Positions 33,541 through 42,725 of a DNA stretch of 64,000 nucleotides are shown here, in pieces. The number at the start of each line of letters is the position of its first letter. The stretch's first letter is position 1. Source of the stretch: Streptomyces sp. MNU76. GTDB taxonomy: Bacteria > Actinomycetota > Actinomycetes > Streptomycetales > Streptomycetaceae. The translations under genes and the position numbers were made by a program. Below the pieces are notes generated by a model. It was not told the origin of the DNA. It did no database searches and worked only from the letters and a program-made list of their open reading frames with translations. The DNA lies in the NCBI RefSeq assembly GCF_020982545.1, contig NZ_JAJKLK010000031.1, positions 124,001-188,000 of the forward strand, written 5' to 3'.

Positions 33541-35178
33541 TCAGCCCCGCGGCTCACGGGGCGCGGCCTCACCTCGTACCGTGTCGACCAGGGCCATGGG
33601 GTCGCCGGGCAGGTCGTCGCCGCGCCAGGCGACGTGACCATCGGGGCGGACCAGGACGAAGGAGCGTGCGTACAGCTTCGCGATCTCCGTGTCCTGTCCC
33701 TGGTGCACGGTCAGGGGTACGCCCCGCTCGGCGAACGCGCGCTCGATCGCCGGGAGGCCGTCGTGGTCCGCGAAGCGGAGCAGGACGAAGCCGTGGCCGA
33801 AGAGGTCGAGCGTGGAGGTCGTGGAGTCCCACCAGGCGTGCGCGGCACGGTACCCGGGCTCGCTGCCGGGCCGCCAGTCGGCGTCCGGCTGCCCCTGGCG
33901 GATCGGTGCGTCGGGGTCGTCGATGATCGCCGGGGAGCGGTAGCGCAGTCCGAAGTGGATCTGAGGGGCGTCGAACTCCCGACGCGCGCCGCTGTTCTCG
34001 AGTCGCCCCGCCATCACGGCGCGGGCCCGCTCGCCCTCGGGTCCGTCGAGGTGGATCTCCGGCGGGACCTCCCGTTTCATGGTGCGCCGCAGATTGTCGT
34101 GGGCCTCGTTCAGGCTCTCCTCGGCGATCGGTCGACGCTCGCTGTCGTAGGTGTCGAGGAGGTGCCGTCCCGCCCAGCCGTCCAGGGTGGCGGCGAGCTT
34201 CCAGCCGAGATCGGCGGCGTCGCCGATGCCGGTGTTGAGTCCGAAGCCGCCGGAGGGCGACAGGGTGTGCGCGGCGTCGCCGGCGAGGAAGACCCGTCCG
34301 GCCCGGTAGCGGTCGGCGACACGGTGGGTGAGATGCCATTCGCTGTCGCCGAGCAGCTCCACCGGGGTGTCGAGGGCCAGGGCGTCCTTGATCAGGGCCA
34401 GGGCGTCGGGTCGGGCGCCGGTGTCGTCGTCGGAGCCCACCACCAGGTTGTACAGGTCGCTGCCGTTCAGCGAGCGCATGGGGAAGCGCAGCGTGGACGA
34501 CAGCATCAGGAAGTAGACCAGGGCGGCCCGCTCACCCAGGCGATCCTTGAGTTCGGGGGCGCGGAAGAGGACGTTGCGGAAGACCTGCGTACGGTGGCGG
34601 GCCGGTGCCTCGATGCCGCAGGCCCGGCGGATGGGCGAGGAGGCGCCGTCACAGGCGACCAGGAAGCGAGCCCGGACGGTGCCGGTGGTGCCGGTGGCGT
34701 GGTCGGTGAGGGTGGCCTCGACGTGGTCGTCGGTCTGGAGCACGCCGTCGACGGTCGTACGGAGTCGCAGGGGGCCGTCCGGGTGGGCGCCCACGGCCTC
34801 GATCAGCACCGGGTTGAGCCAGTGGGCGGGGCAGATCTGATCGGGCTCGGGGGTATGGACGAAGGCCGGGCGGTGCGCGGCCGTGCCCCGCCGGTAGCGG
34901 TAGATCTCGTGGCCGCCGACCTTGGTCACCCAGGCGATGTCCAAGGGATGGTCGGCGGGCCAGCCGGCGTTCCGGATCGTGTCCGCGGCGCCCCAGCGGC
35001 GGAAGAGTTCCATCGAGCGGGGGCCGATGGTGCTGACCTTGGGGTGCCGGACCTTGCCGTCACCGGCGTCGACGACCAGACAGTCGATGCCCCGGTACGT
35101 CAGATCCAGCGCCAGCGCCATCCCTACCGGGCCGCCGCCCACGATCAGCACATCGGTCCGCTCACCGGAATGCGTCAT
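33541..35178 (-). CDS. staC: FAD-dependent monooxygenase StaC
   Basis: 545 residues, ATG 35178. PheA/TfdB-type flavoprotein: FAD-binding VLIVGGGPVGMALALDLTYRG (residues 10-30), mid DG motif RFLVACDGASSPIRRACG and GD motif VFLAGDAAHTLSPSGGFGLNTGIGDAADLGWKLA region (about 290-325), then a thioredoxin-like C-terminal domain. StaC and RebC act with the P450 (StaP/RebP); StaC directs the product to the lactam aglycone K252c rather than the imide arcyriaflavin A. Last gene of the minus block, separated from staMB by 110 bp containing a 10-bp hairpin. Whether it is StaC-like or RebC-like rests on the sugar-gene context. Confidence 0.9.
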   Translation of the reverse strand: MTHSGERTDVLIVGGGPVGMALALDLTYRGIDCLVVDAGDGKVRHPKVSTIGPRSMELFRRWGAADTIRNAGWPADHPLDIAWVTKVGGHEIYRYRRGTAAHRPAFVHTPEPDQICPAHWLNPVLIEAVGAHPDGPLRLRTTVDGVLQTDDHVEATLTDHATGTTGTVRARFLVACDGASSPIRRACGIEAPARHRTQVFRNVLFRAPELKDRLGERAALVYFLMLSSTLRFPMRSLNGSDLYNLVVGSDDDTGARPDALALIKDALALDTPVELLGDSEWHLTHRVADRYRAGRVFLAGDAAHTLSPSGGFGLNTGIGDAADLGWKLAATLDGWAGRHLLDTYDSERRPIAEESLNEAHDNLRRTMKREVPPEIHLDGPEGERARAVMAGRLENSGARREFDAPQIHFGLRYRSPAIIDDPDAPIRQGQPDADWRPGSEPGYRAAHAWWDSTTSTLDLFGHGFVLLRFADHDGLPAIERAFAERGVPLTVHQGQDTEIAKLYARSFVLVRPDGHVAWRGDDLPGDPMALVDTVRGEAAPREPRG

Positions 35179-35243
35179 CTCGTTCCTGCCTCTCCTTGTG
35201 GGTCCGTGTCGCGGACGCGTGGGCTCGTGGCCCGGGGGACGGG

Positions 35244-35278
35244 CGCCGGGAGGGCAGGTGCCCCTGGGCCTCCCGGCG
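35244..35278 (-). terminator. Intra-operon hairpin between staMB and staC
   Basis: CGCCGGGAGG (35244-35253) pairs perfectly with CCTCCCGGCG (35269-35278) around a 15-base loop, 11 bases past the staMB stop. It may attenuate transcription into staC or protect the upstream mRNA. Confidence 0.5.
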
Positions 35279-35288
35279 TTTCAGCGGG

Positions 35289-36131
35289 TCAGGGGCGCTC
35301 GGCGGTGACCAGGAGGCAACCGAAGTCATCGACGCCCGCCAGGTCGGAGGGCTTGAAGGAGTCGTCGCCGAAGTCGAAGTTGCCCTCGTCCATGGCCACG
35401 GGGCGCTCCTCGACGGCCGCGAGCCTGCCGATCTCGTCGGCGAGGCGCAGCGTGGTCTGCTCGGTGACGTCGACGATCTCGCGCAGCCGCAGCCCGGAGC
35501 GGTGCAGCAGCGCCACGTAGTCGTCGATGTCCGCCGTGGTCGACATCAGGTCGCGGCAGAACTTGTCGATGCCGGGGTGTCGTACCGCCTTGCGCGGGTG
35601 GCGCTCGAAGATGTCGGTGAGAACGATCCGGCCCCCGGGGCGCAGCACCCGGCACACCTCGGTGAACACCTGCTGCCGGTCGGGCATGTGGCAGATCGAC
35701 TCCAGCGCCATCACGGCGTCGAACGAGGCGTCGGCGAAGGGCAGTTTCATCGCGTCACCATGCTGGAACACGGCACGGTCGGCGACCTCGGCCTCGGCGG
35801 CCAGCCGGTTGGCGGTCCTGATCTGCTCCTCGCTGATGCTGATGCCGGTGACCCGCGCCCCGGTGCGCGCCACGACCCTGAGGCCGGGCCCGCCCACCCC
35901 GCAGCCGAGGTCGAGGACGTGGGAAGTGGCGTACGCGTTCAGCCGTTCGATGAACACGTCGGTGAGGCGGTCCATCGCCTCCTCGATGGTGGCCTCGGAG
36001 CCCGGGGTGTCCCAGTAGCCGATGTGCACATTGGGGTTGAACGAGCCGTCGTTCATCGCGCTCAGCGTCAGCCGGTCGTACAGCTCACCGACGGCTTCCG
36101 GCACGGGCAGGGTCTGGGTGGAGTCGGTCAT
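35289..36131 (-). CDS. staMB: SAM-dependent O-methyltransferase StaMB
   Basis: 280 residues, ATG 36131. Class I SAM methyltransferase: motif I HVLDLGCGVGGPGLRVVA (near 66-83), FQHGDAMKLPFADASFDAVMALESICHM and LRPGGRIVLTDIF follow. N-terminal NVHIGYWDTPGSEATIEEAMDRLTD is shared with StaMA. In staurosporine, StaMB makes the last step, methylation of the 4'-hydroxyl of the sugar. Assignment as MB rather than MA is by position next to staC and staE and by similarity to the O-methyltransferase branch as I recall it; the two are paralogues and could be swapped. Confidence 0.85.
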   Translation of the reverse strand: MTDSTQTLPVPEAVGELYDRLTLSAMNDGSFNPNVHIGYWDTPGSEATIEEAMDRLTDVFIERLNAYATSHVLDLGCGVGGPGLRVVARTGARVTGISISEEQIRTANRLAAEAEVADRAVFQHGDAMKLPFADASFDAVMALESICHMPDRQQVFTEVCRVLRPGGRIVLTDIFERHPRKAVRHPGIDKFCRDLMSTTADIDDYVALLHRSGLRLREIVDVTEQTTLRLADEIGRLAAVEERPVAMDEGNFDFGDDSFKPSDLAGVDDFGCLLVTAERP

Positions 36132-36263
36132 GGGAACGGCCTTTCGGATCGATCGACAGTGAGAACAGTGAGAAAGGGACAGTCGCCAGGAAGGGACGGT
36201 CGCCGGGGTGGTCAGGGGTGATGCGGAGCATCGGCCTCCGCCGTGCGCCGCGTCGGTGCGGGG

Positions 36264-36884
36264 CTACGCCACGGGCCTCGCCCGGAGGGCGAGTCCCCGC
36301 TCGATCTCCTGGCAGCGGGCGTAGTCCGGCAGCAGACCCTTCTCCTGGGCCTCGGCGAGGGTGACGGCCGCGCGGTCGCGTTCGGAGAGGATCGGTTCGA
36401 GGTCCGTGGGGATCGGCAGCCCGAGGGCCGGGTCCAGGACGGACAGGGAGAGTTCGTGCTCGGCGACATAGCTCTCGGAGAGCATGTACGACATGACGGT
36501 GTCGTCCTCCAGGGCCACGAAGGCATGGCCGACCCCGACGGGAAAATAGCCGGCCCGGTGATCCCGCTGGTCCATCAGCACCGCGTCCCAGCGGCCGAAG
36601 GTGGGCGAACCGACTCTGATGTCGACGACGATGTCCAGGGCCCGGCCCCGGGCGCAGTAGACGTACTTGGCGGTGCCGGGGGGCGCCGCCGTGTAGTGGA
36701 CGCCGCGTACGACACCACGCCGGGACACGCTGTGGTTGGTCTGCGCCACGGGGAAGAGCGGGGCGCCGTGGGCCTCGGTGAACGCCGCCTCCTGGTACGG
36801 CGAGACGAACTTGCCCCTGTCGTCGGGGAAGACGCGGGGGGTGAACTCGACGGCTCCCTCGACGGTGAGCGGGCGTGCTTTCAC
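36264..36884 (-). CDS. staE: dTDP-4-keto-6-deoxyhexose epimerase StaE
   Basis: 206 residues, GTG 36884 with GGAG upstream. RmlC cupin: VVRGVHYTAAPPGTAKYVYCARGRALDIVVDIR region (about residues 55-90) carries the catalytic His of GVHY and the Lys/Asp dyad sites, and SESYVAEHELSLSV holds the C-terminal Tyr. It epimerises the 4-keto sugar made by StaB, giving the L-configuration in the pathway to TDP-L-ristosamine. Whether it acts at C3, C5 or both cannot be read here. Lies between staI and staMB. Confidence 0.9.
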   Translation of the reverse strand: MKARPLTVEGAVEFTPRVFPDDRGKFVSPYQEAAFTEAHGAPLFPVAQTNHSVSRRGVVRGVHYTAAPPGTAKYVYCARGRALDIVVDIRVGSPTFGRWDAVLMDQRDHRAGYFPVGVGHAFVALEDDTVMSYMLSESYVAEHELSLSVLDPALGLPIPTDLEPILSERDRAAVTLAEAQEKGLLPDYARCQEIERGLALRARPVA

Positions 36885-36939
36885 TTCTGCTCCAGTGACT
36901 CGGCGAACGGCGGGGTACGGAAAGAGAGTTGACGGGCGG

Positions 36940-38049
36940 TCACAGGGTGGCGAGGACCTCGCGTACGGCCTGGATGACCTTGTCCTGGAGCTCGGGGGCG
37001 AGCGAGGGGTACATCGGCAGCGAGAAGATCTCGCCGGCCAGTGCCTCGGTGACCGGGAGCGAGCCCTTGGCGTAGCCGAGGTGGGCGAAGCCCGTCATCG
37101 TGTGGACCGGCCACGGATAGCTGATGTTGAGGTGGACGTCGTGGGCCTTGAGGCGCTCGATGATGGCGTCACGCCGGGGGTGGCGGACGACGTACACGTA
37201 GTAGACGTGCTCGTTGCCGGGGACCGTGCGCGGCAGGACGAGGTCGGTGTCGGCGAGGCCGTCGGCGTAGCGTTCGGCGACGGCGCGGCGGCCCTTGACG
37301 TAGGTGTCGAGGCGCCGGAGTTTGCGGCGGAGGATCTCGGCGTGGAGTTCGTCCAGGCGGCTGTTGTGGGCGGGGGTCTCCAGGGTGTAGTAGCGCTCGT
37401 CCATGCCGTAGTAGCGCAGGCGTCGCAGGCGTGCGGCCACGGACGCGTCGCCGGTGATCGTGGCGCCGCCGTCGCCGTACGCGCCGAGGACCTTGGTCGG
37501 GTAGAAGGAGAAGGCGGCGGCGTCACCGGTGGTGCCGGCCATGGTGTCGCCCTGCCGGGCGCCATGGGCCTGGGCGCAGTCCTCCAGGACGACCAGCCCG
37601 TGCCGGGCGGCGATCTCCTTCAGTGGCGCCATGTCGACGCACTGGCCGTACAGATGGACCGGGAGCAGACAGCGGGTGCGTTCGGTGACGGCCGCCTCGA
37701 TCTGGCTCGTGTCCATGAGGAAGTCGTCCTCGCGGACGTCGACGAAGACGGGGGTGGCGCCGGTGGAGTCGATGGCGACGACGGTGGGGGCGGCGGTGTT
37801 GGACACCGTGATCACCTCGTCGCCGGGGCCGACACCGAGGGCCTGGAGACCGAGCTTGATCGCGTTCGTTCCGTTGTCGACACCCACGCAGTGGTCCACC
37901 CCGTGGTAGGCGGCGAACTCCTCCTCGAAGCCGCGCACACTCGCGCCGAGCACCAACTGGCCCGACTCGAAGACCGTTTCGACGGCGTCGAGGATGTCCG
38001 CCCGCTCGGCTCGGTACTCCGCCAGGTAGTCCCATACACGCGTGGTCAT
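36940..38049 (-). CDS. staI: Sugar aminotransferase StaI (DegT/DnrJ family)
   Basis: 369 residues, ATG 38049 with GGAAAGG upstream. PLP fold type I, DegT/DnrJ/EryC1 family: GVDNGTNAIKLGLQALGVGPGDEVI, VFVDVREDDFLMD, VLEDCAQAHGARQGD and the PLP lysine in AFSFYPTKVLGAYGDGGAT (near residue 190). It installs the amino group on the 3-keto deoxysugar made by StaJ. The substrate is inferred from the pathway. Confidence 0.92.
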   Translation of the reverse strand: MTTRVWDYLAEYRAERADILDAVETVFESGQLVLGASVRGFEEEFAAYHGVDHCVGVDNGTNAIKLGLQALGVGPGDEVITVSNTAAPTVVAIDSTGATPVFVDVREDDFLMDTSQIEAAVTERTRCLLPVHLYGQCVDMAPLKEIAARHGLVVLEDCAQAHGARQGDTMAGTTGDAAAFSFYPTKVLGAYGDGGATITGDASVAARLRRLRYYGMDERYYTLETPAHNSRLDELHAEILRRKLRRLDTYVKGRRAVAERYADGLADTDLVLPRTVPGNEHVYYVYVVRHPRRDAIIERLKAHDVHLNISYPWPVHTMTGFAHLGYAKGSLPVTEALAGEIFSLPMYPSLAPELQDKVIQAVREVLATL

Positions 38050-38119
38050 CGTCCAGCCTTTCCAGTGCTGCGGCGCACAGCCGTACGCCTGTGGTGAGTA
38101 GGGGTCGAGGGTGTCGCTG

Positions 38120-39106
38120 TCACCGGCTCCCGGTCCGCTCCCGGGCCAGGGCGGTGACGGTGCGGCGCACTGCCTCGGGCAGGGAGATACGGGGTTGCCA
38201 ACCGGTGGCCGCCCGGAACGCGGAGGAGTCGAGGGTGACGCTGCGGAAGTCGGTCACGGGGGCGTGCGCGGGCGGTTCGACCGAGACCACGTCGACCGCG
38301 GGCCGCCCGAGGACTTCGGCCGTGGTGAGGGCGATCAGCCGGAAGACATCGCCGAGCGCGTCGCCCCGGCCGGCGCCGATCAGCCAATGGCCGCCCACGA
38401 GGGCGTCCGGGTGGTCGAGGGCGGCCGTGAACGCCGCCGCGACATCGTCGACATGGACCAGGTCGCGGCGCACGGTGCCGTCGTGCCACATGGTGAGCGT
38501 CTGCCCGTCGAGGGCCTTGCGCGCCATGGCCGACACGACGCCTCGGTCGCCGGTGCCGGACGCCGTGCTCTCGCCGAACACGGTGGGCAGGCGCAGGCCG
38601 ATGCCGCGTACCCGGCCCTCGGCGGTGGCCTTGAGCAGGAGGTGTTCGGCTGTCAGTTTCTGCCGGTCGTAGGCGGTCTCGGGGCGGTCGGGTTCGCTGC
38701 CGTCGAGGGGCTCCCGGGGCGGCACCCCGACCTGCGAGGCTGCACCGGCGTACACCACCAGCGGGGGTGTGGCGTCGCCGGGCGCGGGCCGCAGTACGTC
38801 GACGAGGTCCCGCATGACGCCGACGTTGACGTGCTCGGCACCGGGGTCGGACTCCGCGGCCCGCCAGCCGCCCTCCCCCAGCAGCAGATGGATCACCGCG
38901 TCCGAACCCTGAACCGCCCCGGCCAGCGCGGCCCGGTCGGTGAGATCGGCGGTGACGACATCGGTCTCGGCCGCGCCGGGGGCGTGGGCGCAGGGCCGAC
39001 GGGAGACGAGCCGGAGCCGGACGGGCCGGGACGCCAGCGCTCGGGTGACGGCCGACCCGACGAAACCCGAGGCACCGAGCACGGTGATCAGCGGTGTGTA
39101 CCCCAT
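38120..39106 (-). CDS. staK: dTDP-4-keto-hexose reductase StaK
   Basis: 328 residues, ATG 39106 one base past the staJ stop, with GGAGGAC upstream. Short-chain dehydrogenase of the extended type: NAD(P) loop VLGASGFVGSAVTRAL (near 9-24), DVVTADLTDRAAL, and the catalytic YDRQK (Y-x3-K, near 143-147). It reduces the 4-keto group late in sugar synthesis. Similar enzymes end many deoxysugar pathways; the C4 stereochemistry cannot be read from the sequence. Confidence 0.9.
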   Translation of the reverse strand: MGYTPLITVLGASGFVGSAVTRALASRPVRLRLVSRRPCAHAPGAAETDVVTADLTDRAALAGAVQGSDAVIHLLLGEGGWRAAESDPGAEHVNVGVMRDLVDVLRPAPGDATPPLVVYAGAASQVGVPPREPLDGSEPDRPETAYDRQKLTAEHLLLKATAEGRVRGIGLRLPTVFGESTASGTGDRGVVSAMARKALDGQTLTMWHDGTVRRDLVHVDDVAAAFTAALDHPDALVGGHWLIGAGRGDALGDVFRLIALTTAEVLGRPAVDVVSVEPPAHAPVTDFRSVTLDSSAFRAATGWQPRISLPEAVRRTVTALARERTGSR

Positions 39107-39107
39107 G

Positions 39108-40529
39108 TCACTGTCCTCCTCGCGGCCGTGCGGCCGTCGCGTTGACGCAGGCCAGCAGCGTGCGGGCCTCGACGTTCAGGTAGTGGCCGTGCCGGGTGAG
39201 GGTCCTGAGCTGGCCCGGGGTGGCCCACGTGTAGCCGGGGGGCGGGGCGAGGGGGACGTCGTCGGCGTCGACCAGCAGATAGCGGCTCCTGGCGTTGAGG
39301 AAGCGTCCGCCCTCCTCGGAGTGGACGGCCTCGTAGCGGATGCGCTCGGGGCGGGCGTCGAGGACGGTGTCGAGGAACGGCGGGCGGTGCTCCGGGGTGA
39401 GATGGGCGTGGTTGCCGGGTGTGCACTGGACGGTCGGAGCCAGCTCGACGGTGTCCAGGAATCCGCCCTCGGCCCGGGCGTGGACCAGGACATGGGGTAC
39501 GCCCTCGAACTCGCGCACCAGGAAGGCGCTGACCCCCAGGCCGACCGGCTCCAGCAACGGCTGGTCCCAGTCGACCACTTCGCGGTTGCCGGCCCGCACG
39601 GAGACGGCGACGACCTTGAAGTAGCGCCCGTCCTCGTGCTCGATCGACTCGACACCCTGCTTCCAGCCGCGCACGGAGGCGAGCGGGACGCGCTCCACGC
39701 GAATGTCGTGCCGGGAGCGCTCCCCGGTGAACCACGACAGGAGCTGGGCGTCGGACAGCAGCGCCCCGGGGGAGGTGTCCGGGTACTGCACGCACGACAG
39801 CACGGTCCTGGCGTTCATGTTGACCAGGTCGTCCTCGTGCAGCAGTTCGGCGATCTGGCCGAGGGTGAGCCAGCGGAAGTCGTCCAGTTCGGGAACGTCG
39901 TCGACGGTCTCCACGATCATGTTGCGATTGGACTTGCGGTAGAACCACGAGCCCTGTTCGGACTGGAGGACATCGACGAGGACCCGGTCGGGGGCAGGCC
40001 GGAGGAATTGGTCGATGAGCTTGACGTCCGTGCCCCGGTGCGCCCGTGTGTAGTTGCTGCGGGTGGCCTGCACGGTCGGGGAGAGCTGGAGCAGATTGGG
40101 ATTGCCCGGCTCCATCTTGGCCTGCATCAGGAAGTGCAGCACTCCGTCGAACTCCTTGGCGAGAATGCCGAGGACGCCCACTTCGGGCTGGCGGACGACG
40201 GGCTGCTGCCACTCCTGGTACGGGCCGTCACCGAAGGGCCCGTCCGACTCGACGACATGCATGCCCTCGACGGTGAAGAACCGTCCGCTGCGGTGCACGA
40301 GATTGCCGGTGCCCTCCTCGAACCGCCACTGCCGCAGCTCCGCGAACGGTATCCGCGTCACCTCGAACACATGGGCACGGCGCCGCTCGGTCAGCCAGGC
40401 CCGCACCTCCTCGGTCCGCGACCGGGCTCCGCGGGCGGTCGCGGCGGACAGGGCGACACGGTCGGCCGTCGCACGGTCCTCACGCGGGCGTAGGGCGGCG
40501 GACGGCGGGCCGAGAGCAGAAGACATCAC
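39108..40529 (-). CDS. staJ: NDP-hexose 2,3-dehydratase StaJ
   Basis: 473 residues, ATG 40529 with GGGGAGA upstream. Two homologous halves, each with a pattern of the form L.W...GEIAELLHEDDLVNMNARTVLSC, as in EvaA/TylX-type 2,3-dehydratases; the first half has RGTDVKLIDQFL and the second ARPERIRYEAVHSEEGGRF. It removes the 2-hydroxyl of dTDP-4-keto-6-deoxyglucose to give a 2-deoxy-3-keto sugar, the substrate of StaI. The stop is one base before the staK ATG, so the two are translationally coupled. Confidence 0.9.
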   Translation of the reverse strand: MMSSALGPPSAALRPREDRATADRVALSAATARGARSRTEEVRAWLTERRRAHVFEVTRIPFAELRQWRFEEGTGNLVHRSGRFFTVEGMHVVESDGPFGDGPYQEWQQPVVRQPEVGVLGILAKEFDGVLHFLMQAKMEPGNPNLLQLSPTVQATRSNYTRAHRGTDVKLIDQFLRPAPDRVLVDVLQSEQGSWFYRKSNRNMIVETVDDVPELDDFRWLTLGQIAELLHEDDLVNMNARTVLSCVQYPDTSPGALLSDAQLLSWFTGERSRHDIRVERVPLASVRGWKQGVESIEHEDGRYFKVVAVSVRAGNREVVDWDQPLLEPVGLGVSAFLVREFEGVPHVLVHARAEGGFLDTVELAPTVQCTPGNHAHLTPEHRPPFLDTVLDARPERIRYEAVHSEEGGRFLNARSRYLLVDADDVPLAPPPGYTWATPGQLRTLTRHGHYLNVEARTLLACVNATAARPRGGQ

Positions 40530-40545
40530 AGGTCTCCCCGTCCGG

Positions 40546-41373
40546 TCAGGACCGCTGCGCGGTGATCAGGACGTAGCCGGCGTGCGGATGCCCACCGAAG
40601 GTCTCCATCAGGTCGGCCGCAGCCTCCATCTGTTGCGCCGCCCCGGCGTCGAGAGCCCCGGCGAGACCCCGGAACGCGGCGGCGGCATGCCCGTAGCTGG
40701 CGCGGACCCGCTCACCGATGTCCGTCAGCTCCAGCAGTTCCCAGCCCGCCTCCGCCAGTCGCGCGTGATGCTCGGCGGGTGTGTTGATCCCGGCGATCTC
40801 GTACATCCGCAGCATCCCGTCGAGTACCGCCTCGTCGGCGCCGGTGAACGGCTGTCGCTGACACAGGTCGGCGACGACGAGCCGGCCGCCGGGGCGGACG
40901 ACACGGTGGATCTCCCTGAGCGCGGGTGTCTGGTCGGGCAGATGCAGCAGCGACTCGATGGCGAAGGCGCCGTCGAAGGAGACGTCCTCGAAGGGGAGGT
41001 CCATGGCGTCCGCCAGCCGGAAGGAGACCCGGCCCCCGGCATCGGACTCCACCGCCCGCCCGGCCGCCTCGGCGACCTGCTGCTGGCTGACGGTGATGCC
41101 GGTGACCCGGACGTCGTGCGCTCCGGCGATCCTGAGAGCCGGGACGCCGATGCCGCAGCCCACGTCCAGCAGATGCCGGTCGGGGCGGAGTGCGAGGCGC
41201 TCGGCGACGAGATCGGTGAGCCGGTCGGTGGCCTCGGCGATCGGCACCTCGGGGTCGTCGTCCCAGTACCCCACGTGGATGTTGCCGCCCATCGCGGTGC
41301 TGGCGCCGGCGTCGGCGAACTGGTCGTACACCTCACCGACCGAGTCTGCGGTGGTGTCGGACTGCTGCGTCAT
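40546..41373 (-). CDS. staMA: SAM-dependent N-methyltransferase StaMA
   Basis: 275 residues from ATG 41373 with AGGAAGG upstream; the frame is open upstream to 41439 but without family sequence. Motif I HLLDVGCGIGVPALRIAG (near 69-86), then FRLADAMDLPFEDVSFDGAFAIESLLHL and VRPGGRLVVADLC. N-terminal region NIHVGYWDDDPEVPIAEATDRLTD parallels StaMB. StaMA N-methylates the 3'-amino group before StaMB acts on the 4'-hydroxyl. It lies next to staP in the minus block. Confidence 0.87.
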   Translation of the reverse strand: MTQQSDTTADSVGEVYDQFADAGASTAMGGNIHVGYWDDDPEVPIAEATDRLTDLVAERLALRPDRHLLDVGCGIGVPALRIAGAHDVRVTGITVSQQQVAEAAGRAVESDAGGRVSFRLADAMDLPFEDVSFDGAFAIESLLHLPDQTPALREIHRVVRPGGRLVVADLCQRQPFTGADEAVLDGMLRMYEIAGINTPAEHHARLAEAGWELLELTDIGERVRASYGHAAAAFRGLAGALDAGAAQQMEAAADLMETFGGHPHAGYVLITAQRS

Positions 41374-41435
41374 GGCTGTGCCTTCCTGCTGGTGCGAGGT
41401 CGAGGGGTGGCCGGGGGCAAGGGGTGGCCGGGGGG

Positions 41436-42695
41436 TCATGCGGCGTCGGGCAGGTCGAGGAGGAGCCGCGTCGGGCCGTGGAAGACCATGTCGTCGGCGT
41501 ACTCGACCTCGTGGGTGCCTCGGCCGAGGGCGGGGACGCCGTCCAGCAGGGCCCTCAGGCCGATCTCGGCCTCGGCGCGGGCCAGGGTCGCGCCGAGGCA
41601 GTAGTGGATTCCGAGGCCGAAGCCCACCTGCCGTTCGGCGGCGCGGTGGACGTCCAGCACATCGGGATCCGGGAAGCGCGCCGGGTCCCGGTTCGCCGAG
41701 CCCAGCAGGGCGACCACCCGGCTGCCGCGCGGGATGTCGTGGTCGCCGATCCGTATGTCCTCGTACGCCCAGCGCGTCACCGCCTGTACGGGCGGGTCGT
41801 ACCGCATCAGCTCCTCGACGGCGGCCGGTGTCGACTCGGGTGTGGTGCGCAGCTCGTCGAGGACGTCGTGGTGGGCGCGCAGGGTGAGGACCGCCTTGGC
41901 GAGGAAGTTGGTGGTGGTCTCGTGGCCGGCGGTGAGCAGATGGACGCAGGTGCCGACGACGCCGTCCACGCTCAGCGGCGATCCGGTGTCCCGGGCGCGG
42001 ACGAGGAGGGTGAGCAGATCGTCGCGGTCGTCGCCGCCGCGCCGGTCCACCTCGCGCCGGAAGTAGCGGGTGAACTCCTGGGCAGCCGCCTCGGCCCGTG
42101 CGTAGCCGCGGCCGTCGCGCGACCGGGTGGTGCTGGCCTCCTGGAGGGCCACCGCGTTGGCGCGCAGCCAGGTTTGGTCCTCCTCGGGGATGCCCAGCAG
42201 TTCGGAGATGACGAGGATGGGCAGGGGCGCCGCGAAGCCCTCCACGAGATCAGGCCGGCGCTGTGCTCGGAGCTGGTCCAGGAGTTCGCTCGCGAGTTCG
42301 GCGATGCGGGGGCGCAGGCCGGTGACGATCGAGGGGGAGAACTCGGTGGTGAGCAGGGAGCGCAGTTCGGTGTGGTGCGGCGGGTCGAGGAAGACCAGCC
42401 AGTTCTGGACGACGGTCCGCAGGGCGCGGTGCTCGGCCGGGATCGGGACGGGCGCGGTGTCGGTGCCGGTGTCGCCGGAGGCCACGCGGGCGTTGCGGCC
42501 GAGCCGCCGGTTGGACAGGACGCGGACCACGTCGTCGTAGGTGAACACGTAGTAGGTGTCCGGCCTTCCGGGGCCCGACGCCGTGCGATGGACCGGGGCG
42601 GCCTCCCGGTAGCGCCGGTAGACCGGGTAGGGGTGGGCGATGTCCTCCTTGTCCCAGCCCATGAGGTCGAACCGCGGCAGCGTCGCGGATGGCAT
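41436..42695 (-). CDS. staP: Cytochrome P450 StaP, chromopyrrolic acid converting
   Basis: 419 residues, ATG 42695 with GGAG upstream. P450 landmarks: I-helix LTAGHETTTNFLAK (near 240-253), ExxR in K-helix, and the heme loop FGLGIHYCLGATLAR with Cys near 360. StaP forms the aryl C-C bond in chromopyrrolic acid, giving the indolocarbazole ring after oxidative decarboxylation, with StaC setting the oxidation state of the product. Ferredoxin and reductase must come from elsewhere, as none is in the cluster. Confidence 0.92.
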   Translation of the reverse strand: MPSATLPRFDLMGWDKEDIAHPYPVYRRYREAAPVHRTASGPGRPDTYYVFTYDDVVRVLSNRRLGRNARVASGDTGTDTAPVPIPAEHRALRTVVQNWLVFLDPPHHTELRSLLTTEFSPSIVTGLRPRIAELASELLDQLRAQRRPDLVEGFAAPLPILVISELLGIPEEDQTWLRANAVALQEASTTRSRDGRGYARAEAAAQEFTRYFRREVDRRGGDDRDDLLTLLVRARDTGSPLSVDGVVGTCVHLLTAGHETTTNFLAKAVLTLRAHHDVLDELRTTPESTPAAVEELMRYDPPVQAVTRWAYEDIRIGDHDIPRGSRVVALLGSANRDPARFPDPDVLDVHRAAERQVGFGLGIHYCLGATLARAEAEIGLRALLDGVPALGRGTHEVEYADDMVFHGPTRLLLDLPDAA

Positions 42696-42725
42696 GCGTC
42701 TCCTTCGGTCGGAAGTGCTCGGGCG

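Noticed and set aside
32749..35520. A 923-codon plus-strand frame over purB and staC
   Set aside because: Antisense shadow of purB and staC; GC third-position bias makes such frames common here.
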